Shown: positions 60,263 through 64,000 of the stretch, piece by piece | Position numbering within the stretch: position 1 is the first letter of the stretch | How the letters are laid out: the number at the start of each line of letters is the position of its first letter | DNA from: Mycobacterium scrofulaceum | GTDB taxonomy: Bacteria > Actinomycetota > Actinomycetes > Mycobacteriales > Mycobacteriaceae | Length of the DNA stretch: 64,000 nucleotides | NCBI RefSeq assembly: GCF_001667885.1 | Contig: NZ_LZJW01000132.1 | Span: forward strand, 62,001 to 126,000 | Direction of reading: 5' to 3' | The notes under the pieces: generated by a model | The model's input: only the letters and a program-made list of their open reading frames with translations | What the model was told of the DNA's origin: nothing | Database searches by the model: none | Translations under genes and position numbers: made by a program

Positions 60263-61120
60263 ATGACCCTGACGGGCTTCCACGAAGGCGAGACCGCAAC
60301 ACAGCGCCGCGCGGGTGTCGAGGCCGAGGCCAGGCGGCTCGCGGGCATGCTCGACCCGTCGGGCCTGTCCGGCGGCGCAGCGACCTTTCTCGCGTCGCAG
60401 CGATTCGCCGCCCTGACCGGACGCGACCATGAGGGCGTCCTGTGGGTCTCGCCGCTGACCGCTCCGCCGGGGTTCCTGCGCGGCCAGGATGACGTCTTGC
60501 ACGTGTCGGCCTCGCCCCGCGACGGTGACCCGCTGCACCGGCTCCCGGCCGGCCAAGAAATCGGCCTGATCGCCATCGACTTCCTCACCCGCCGCCGGCT
60601 ACGGGTGAACGGCGAGCTCGTCGGCTCGGACCACGCGGGCTTGACCGTGCGCGTCGACCAGGCATACGGCAACTGCCCCAAGTACATTCACCGCCATGCC
60701 ATCGACACCGCCACCCTCGCCGCGCCCGCTTCACTGTGCGCGAGGCGCGCGACGCTGGACCCGTCCGCTCACGCGATGATCGCGCGGTCCGACACGTTCT
60801 TTCTGGGCACGAGCCATCCGACCCGGGGTAGCGACGCGTCACACCGGGGCGGGCCACCGGGATTCGTCAGAGTCGACTCCCCCGACCGGCTGTGGTGGCC
60901 GGACTTCCCGGGCAACAACATGTTCAACAGCTATGGCAATCTGGCCGTCGACGACGAGGCCGCCTTGTTGTTCCTGGATTTCGGTACGGGCGCCAGCTTG
61001 CACGTCACCGGGACCGCGCACGTGCGGTGGACGACGCCCGGCGCCCCCGGCGATGACGGCGGTGTGGGCAGGAACGTCGCGTTCTCGGTCGGCTCCGTGA
61101 TCACGTTGCGGAACCGCTAA
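60263..61120 (+). CDS. PPOX-fold flavin/pyridoxamine oxidase-like protein
   Basis: 285 residues from ATG 60263: FHEGETATQRRAGVEAEARR, then a split-barrel domain repeated over the length (LASQRFAALTGRDHEGVLWVSPLT, IGLIAIDFLTRRRLRVNGEL). QAYGNCPKYIHRH is the motif of the large pyridoxamine-oxidase-like family that also includes FAD/ferredoxin-linked reductases. LWWPDFPGNNMFNSYGNLAVDDEAALLF closes the second barrel. Flavin binding is likely; the reaction is unknown. An upstream extension to 60125 runs through the hairpin and is rejected. Its stop overlaps the convergent TetR stop by four bases. Confidence 0.75.
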   Translation: MTLTGFHEGETATQRRAGVEAEARRLAGMLDPSGLSGGAATFLASQRFAALTGRDHEGVLWVSPLTAPPGFLRGQDDVLHVSASPRDGDPLHRLPAGQEIGLIAIDFLTRRRLRVNGELVGSDHAGLTVRVDQAYGNCPKYIHRHAIDTATLAAPASLCARRATLDPSAHAMIARSDTFFLGTSHPTRGSDASHRGGPPGFVRVDSPDRLWWPDFPGNNMFNSYGNLAVDDEAALLFLDFGTGASLHVTGTAHVRWTTPGAPGDDGGVGRNVAFSVGSVITLRNR

Positions 61121-61755
61121 TCGTCGAGGAGTGCGACGTCGGGAAGCGGGCGTTGGCAGATCGCGTGCGCCTCGTCGGCGGCAAGACCGAATAGCCGCAA
61201 CACGTTCTCGGTGACGATGTCGGCGGCGCGCGCGTCGTCTCGATCGGGGTTGCCTCGCAACAGGTTTCCGAGCCCCAGCAGCGCGCCGCCGGCCATGGCG
61301 AGGGCCAACTCGGGATCCTCCACGTCGAATCGGCCGGCCGCGACGCCGGCTTGAATGTCACGCAGGGCGCGCGGCGCTAATCCGCGTTCCGACGACAACA
61401 ACTCCAGCCCGTTGGCCAACAGGATCCGGCTCTCCTGGGGGCGGCGACGGAACAGCCGGCCGGTCAGCCGAAAGCTGGTGGCGAAGATCTCGGCCGGGTC
61501 ATCGAGGGACTCGGTGAGCTGGTCAAGCATCGCCCCATAGGTGTCGAGCACGTCGGCGACCGCGGCTTCGAACAGCTGCTCCTTGCTGTCGAAGTGGTTG
61601 TAGAAGGACCCCATGCCGACGTCGGCCGCCTGGGTGATCTCCAAGACCGGCACGTTCACCTTGCCCTCGGCGATCAGTCCCTGCGCGGCCTTCACCAAAG
61701 CCGCACGGGTGCGCCGCTTGCGCCGCTCCAGCCGGTTGGCCGGCTCCACCGTCAT
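61117..61755 (-). CDS. TetR regulator of the aromatic meta-cleavage operon
   Basis: 212 residues from ATG 61755 (GAGGGT upstream). HTH: RRKRRTRAALVKAAQGLIAEG, EITQAADVGMGSFYNHFDSKEQLF. The GSFYNHFDSKE phrase is typical of regulators of catabolic genes. It is divergent from the dioxygenase operon, and two TGAcGA-type palindromes lie between the two starts. It probably releases the operon when an aromatic or CoA-ester ligand is bound. Confidence 0.85.
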   Translation of the reverse strand: MTVEPANRLERRKRRTRAALVKAAQGLIAEGKVNVPVLEITQAADVGMGSFYNHFDSKEQLFEAAVADVLDTYGAMLDQLTESLDDPAEIFATSFRLTGRLFRRRPQESRILLANGLELLSSERGLAPRALRDIQAGVAAGRFDVEDPELALAMAGGALLGLGNLLRGNPDRDDARAADIVTENVLRLFGLAADEAHAICQRPLPDVALLDD

Positions 61756-61782
61756 GCTCACCCTCGCAGTATGCATCAGTCA

Positions 61783-61838
61783 TGAAGATTTCGTCAGCCT
61801 CTTGACTGAACGTTCTCTCGTATGTGACGATTTCGTCA
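61783..61838. promoter_or_regulatory. Two TGACGA-N2-TCGTCA operators before the dioxygenase gene
   Basis: TGACGA-TT-TCGTCA at 61825-61838 is a perfect palindrome. TGAAGA-TT-TCGTCA at 61783-61796 is the same site with one change. TTGACT (61802-61807) between them is a candidate -35. The spacing fits a pair of TetR operators. Confidence 0.65.
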
Positions 61839-61858
61839 GTTAGTTTGGGGAGATGGCG

Positions 61859-62989
61859 ATGGATTTGACCGAAAACGCACGTCCGGACGTGCACAGCGAG
61901 CAGGGCGCGCTGCGCGGGGAGCACCCCGGCCGGTCCCGCAACCCCGTCATCAAGGTCGCCGACATCGCGTGGCTGGAGTTCGAGCGGCCCGACCTCACGC
62001 GCGCCGAGGCGTTTGCGCAGGCATTCGGCTTCCACACCGCCCAGCACGGCCCCGACGAAGTGCACTTGCGCGGCACCCGGGCGGGTTCGCCCTGCGTGAT
62101 TTTGCGTCGCGGCCGGCGCAGCCGGTTCACCGGCGCGGCGTTTCGGGCCTGCGACGAAGCGGACGTCCTCCGGCTGGCGGGTAACTGCGGCGCACCGATG
62201 CGACGGCTGCCGGAGGCCATCGGCGGGGTGTCGGTCGACTTGACCGACCCGAGCGGCATGTTGGTCCGGGTCGTCGCCGGCACGCACGAGCTCCCGGACC
62301 TGCCCGGCCAACAGGTCCACGTCTTCAACTTCGGCCCCGAGGTGCGGCGCACCAACGCCGGCCAGCGCCCCCCGCGCGTGCCCGCCCGGGTGGAGCGCCT
62401 GGGCCACCTGGTGGTGCAGTCGACCAAGTACCTCGAGACCCTGAACTGGTACCTCGACAACCTGGGCCTGATCGTCAGTGACTTTCTGTACTTCCCCGGC
62501 CAGCGCCACCGCGGTCCGGCCATGAGTTTCATCCGCTGCGACCGCGGGTCGATACCGGCCGACCATCACACCCTGGCGATGGCGTTGGGACCGGCCAACC
62601 GGTACGTCCACTCGGCGTATCAGGTCAGCGACCTCGACGCCCTGGCCGCCGGCGGCGAATACCTCGGCGCGCACGGCTATACCCGGTCATGGGGAATCGG
62701 CAGGCACATCCAGGGCAGTCAGATCTTCGACTACTGGCGCGACCCCGACGGCGACTTGTTCGAACACTTCACCGATGGCGACCTGTTCGACAACACGCTG
62801 GACCCGGGCTGGGCGCCCTTCACGGCATCCGGGTTGGCCCAGTGGGGGCCGCCGGCAAGCAGAGATTTCCTCGGAACCCACCCCAAATCGGCTCGCCGCG
62901 AGGTGGTTTCGATGATCAGCGCCCTCCGCGCGCACAACGAATTCGATTTCAACCGCCTGGTTGGCCTACTGAAAGTTCCCACCTCATGA
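61859..62989 (+). CDS. Extradiol (VOC-fold) ring-cleavage dioxygenase
   Basis: 376 residues from ATG 61859, which has GGGGAG six bases upstream; ATG 61853 is too close to that site. There are two VOC modules, the second starting near ERLGHLVVQS. The metal ligands are visible with family spacing: His183, His251 (RYVHSAYQV) and Glu302 (DLFEHF). The HHT at 236-237 matches the catalytic His. It cleaves a catechol-type ring next to the diol, as BphC and HsaC do. It is coupled (ATGA) to the fumarylacetoacetase-type gene. Confidence 0.88.
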   Translation: MDLTENARPDVHSEQGALRGEHPGRSRNPVIKVADIAWLEFERPDLTRAEAFAQAFGFHTAQHGPDEVHLRGTRAGSPCVILRRGRRSRFTGAAFRACDEADVLRLAGNCGAPMRRLPEAIGGVSVDLTDPSGMLVRVVAGTHELPDLPGQQVHVFNFGPEVRRTNAGQRPPRVPARVERLGHLVVQSTKYLETLNWYLDNLGLIVSDFLYFPGQRHRGPAMSFIRCDRGSIPADHHTLAMALGPANRYVHSAYQVSDLDALAAGGEYLGAHGYTRSWGIGRHIQGSQIFDYWRDPDGDLFEHFTDGDLFDNTLDPGWAPFTASGLAQWGPPASRDFLGTHPKSARREVVSMISALRAHNEFDFNRLVGLLKVPTS

Positions 62990-63936
62990 CCCTTTCCGTC
63001 CTGCACACCGTTTCCGAAACCGGCCACGCCTGGTGGCTCAAAACCGCCGACGGGGCCGCCAAGATCGACACCACCGCGACCAGCACCGCCGCGCTGCTGG
63101 CCGACCGCCCCGCCATCGAAGGCGCGGCCGCCAAGACCGAAGCCGTCCCCCTCGACACGCTCGCCTTGGTCTCACCGGTGACCCGGCCGTGCCGAGTGAT
63201 AGCTCAGATGACCAACTACGAGTCGCACGTCAAAGACGCGGGCATGGATCCGGCGTCCATCCCCCTCACCTTCTTCCGCAAGGCGTCCGCCTCCATCACC
63301 GGGCCTTTCGACGAAATCGTCAAGCCCGCCCACGTGAGGCTGCTCGACTACGAGGTCGAGATCGGCCTGGTGATTGGCCGTGCCGTGCCGATCGGCACCA
63401 CCATCACCGACGCCAACCTGGGTGATTTCGTCGCCGGGCTGGTCGTCACCAACGACGTCTCCGCGCGCGACATCCAACTCCCGCAAACCCAGTTCTACGA
63501 GGCCAAGTCGTACCCGACGTTCACACCGGTCGGCCCCGAACTGGTGCTACTCACCGCCGACGAGCTCAAGCGCTTCGGCGACCTGCGACTGCGGCTGAGC
63601 GTCAATGGCCAGGAACGCCAGAACGCCCTCGTCGAGGGCGACATGCTCTACCGGCCTCTGCAGGCGCTGCAGTCGCTCACCCAGTTCCAAGAACTCGCCC
63701 CCGGTGACCTGGTGCTCACCGGCACCCCGGCCGGCACCGCGCTGAGCGCCCCGCCGAAGCCGGTGCAATTCGTCGGAAACCTGTTGCCGCCGGCCCTCAA
63801 ATGGAAGATGTTCTTCTCGCGGCAGGCCGCCAACCGCAACTACCTGCACGACGGCGACGTCGTGGAAGCCTCGGTGGCCACCGACGACGGGGCCATCGAC
63901 CTCGGAATGCAGCGCAACACCGTGCGATTCACGTGA
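62986..63936 (+). CDS. Fumarylacetoacetase-family hydrolase/hydratase
   Basis: 316 residues from ATG 62986, overlapping the dioxygenase stop. The family metal site is LLDYEVEIGLVIG (Glu123, Glu125) with Asp157 in TNDVSARDIQ, and the C-terminus has LAPGDLVLTGTPAGTA. In meta-cleavage operons this family hydrates or decarboxylates the ring-cleavage product. An upstream extension of the frame to 62689 is antisense-like shadow of the dioxygenase gene. It overlaps the next gene at GTGA. Confidence 0.88.
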   Translation: MTLSVLHTVSETGHAWWLKTADGAAKIDTTATSTAALLADRPAIEGAAAKTEAVPLDTLALVSPVTRPCRVIAQMTNYESHVKDAGMDPASIPLTFFRKASASITGPFDEIVKPAHVRLLDYEVEIGLVIGRAVPIGTTITDANLGDFVAGLVVTNDVSARDIQLPQTQFYEAKSYPTFTPVGPELVLLTADELKRFGDLRLRLSVNGQERQNALVEGDMLYRPLQALQSLTQFQELAPGDLVLTGTPAGTALSAPPKPVQFVGNLLPPALKWKMFFSRQAANRNYLHDGDVVEASVATDDGAIDLGMQRNTVRFT

Positions 63937-64000
63937 CGACCCCAGCTACGCGCCGGGTGCCCGTCGTCATCGTCGGCGCCGGACCGACCGGCGTCACCGC
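63933..64000 (+). CDS. FAD-dependent monooxygenase, N-terminus only (window end)
   Basis: GTG 63933 opens a frame running off the window: MTTPATRRVPVVIVGAGPTGV. VVIVGAGPTGV is the FAD-binding GxGxxG motif of aromatic hydroxylases of the MhpA/PheA type. It overlaps the fumarylacetoacetase-type stop (GTGA). It probably hydroxylates the aromatic substrate so that the dioxygenase can cleave it. Only 22 codons are visible. Confidence 0.7.
   Translation, partial: MTTPATRRVPVVIVGAGPTGVT

Noticed and set aside
1..64000. tRNA, rRNA, insertion sequence or prophage
   Set aside because: No cloverleaf, transposase, integrase or phage structural gene was seen on either strand by eye; a dedicated tool could still find a degenerate one.

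Overview
The window looks like chromosomal DNA of a Mycobacterium, probably a slow-growing non-tuberculous species. The evidence is the high GC content and a complete yrbE-mce operon (49.7-59.6 kb). There is also an MmpS/MmpL pair, a 19-kDa-antigen-type lipoprotein, a PknH-type sensor lipoprotein, a TIGR00027 methyltransferase and many TetR regulators. The species call is inference. No rRNA, tRNA, CRISPR array, insertion sequence or phage gene was seen.

Layout. 0-9.4 kb: a membrane GGDEF-EAL protein, an SRPBCC protein, a frameshifted DUF899 gene, a HugZ-like protein, a secreted NlpC/P60 protein, a DUF167 protein, a membrane-PPOX fusion, a TetR with a divergent NIPSNAP/DUF4267 pair, a 39-codon secreted peptide gene and an O-methyltransferase. 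9.6-20 kb: a second GGDEF-EAL protein, a haloperoxidase-type hydrolase, a methyltransferase, small exported proteins and lipoproteins, and a secretory-type lipase. This is followed by a repeat-rich non-coding stretch with two small conserved-looking genes. 20-28.7 kb: a CobW GTPase, an aldehyde dehydrogenase, an esterase, then TetR-mmpS-mmpL linked by shared palindromes, and an SDR.

28.8-39.9 kb is the most distinctive region. A leftward block encodes a flavin halogenase-like enzyme, a single-module KS-AT-DH-KR-ACP polyketide synthase, and a DrrA/DrrB-like ABC exporter. A Kef-type antiporter is divergent from it. It looks like a compact gene cluster for a possibly halogenated polyketide with its own export. 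The last ~79 codons of the antiporter run antisense through the neighbouring thioesterase gene, which may mark an insertion edge.

39.7-47.8 kb holds lipid and redox enzymes: two thioesterases, an acyl-CoA dehydrogenase, a SnoaL-like protein, two SDR-type reductases, an aldo/keto reductase and a membrane acyltransferase. 48.4-60.1 kb: a TetR whose promoter palindrome resembles a perfect one in the mce promoter, then yrbEA-yrbEB-mceA-F with translationally coupled junctions. The last gene of the run encodes three tandem Phd/YefM-like repeats. 60.3-64 kb: a PPOX-like protein, then a TetR facing an aromatic meta-cleavage operon (extradiol dioxygenase, fumarylacetoacetase-type hydrolase, FAD monooxygenase cut by the window end).

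Gene starts were chosen by ribosome-binding site and overlap with neighbours. Functions come from recognised motifs and family knowledge; no database search was run.
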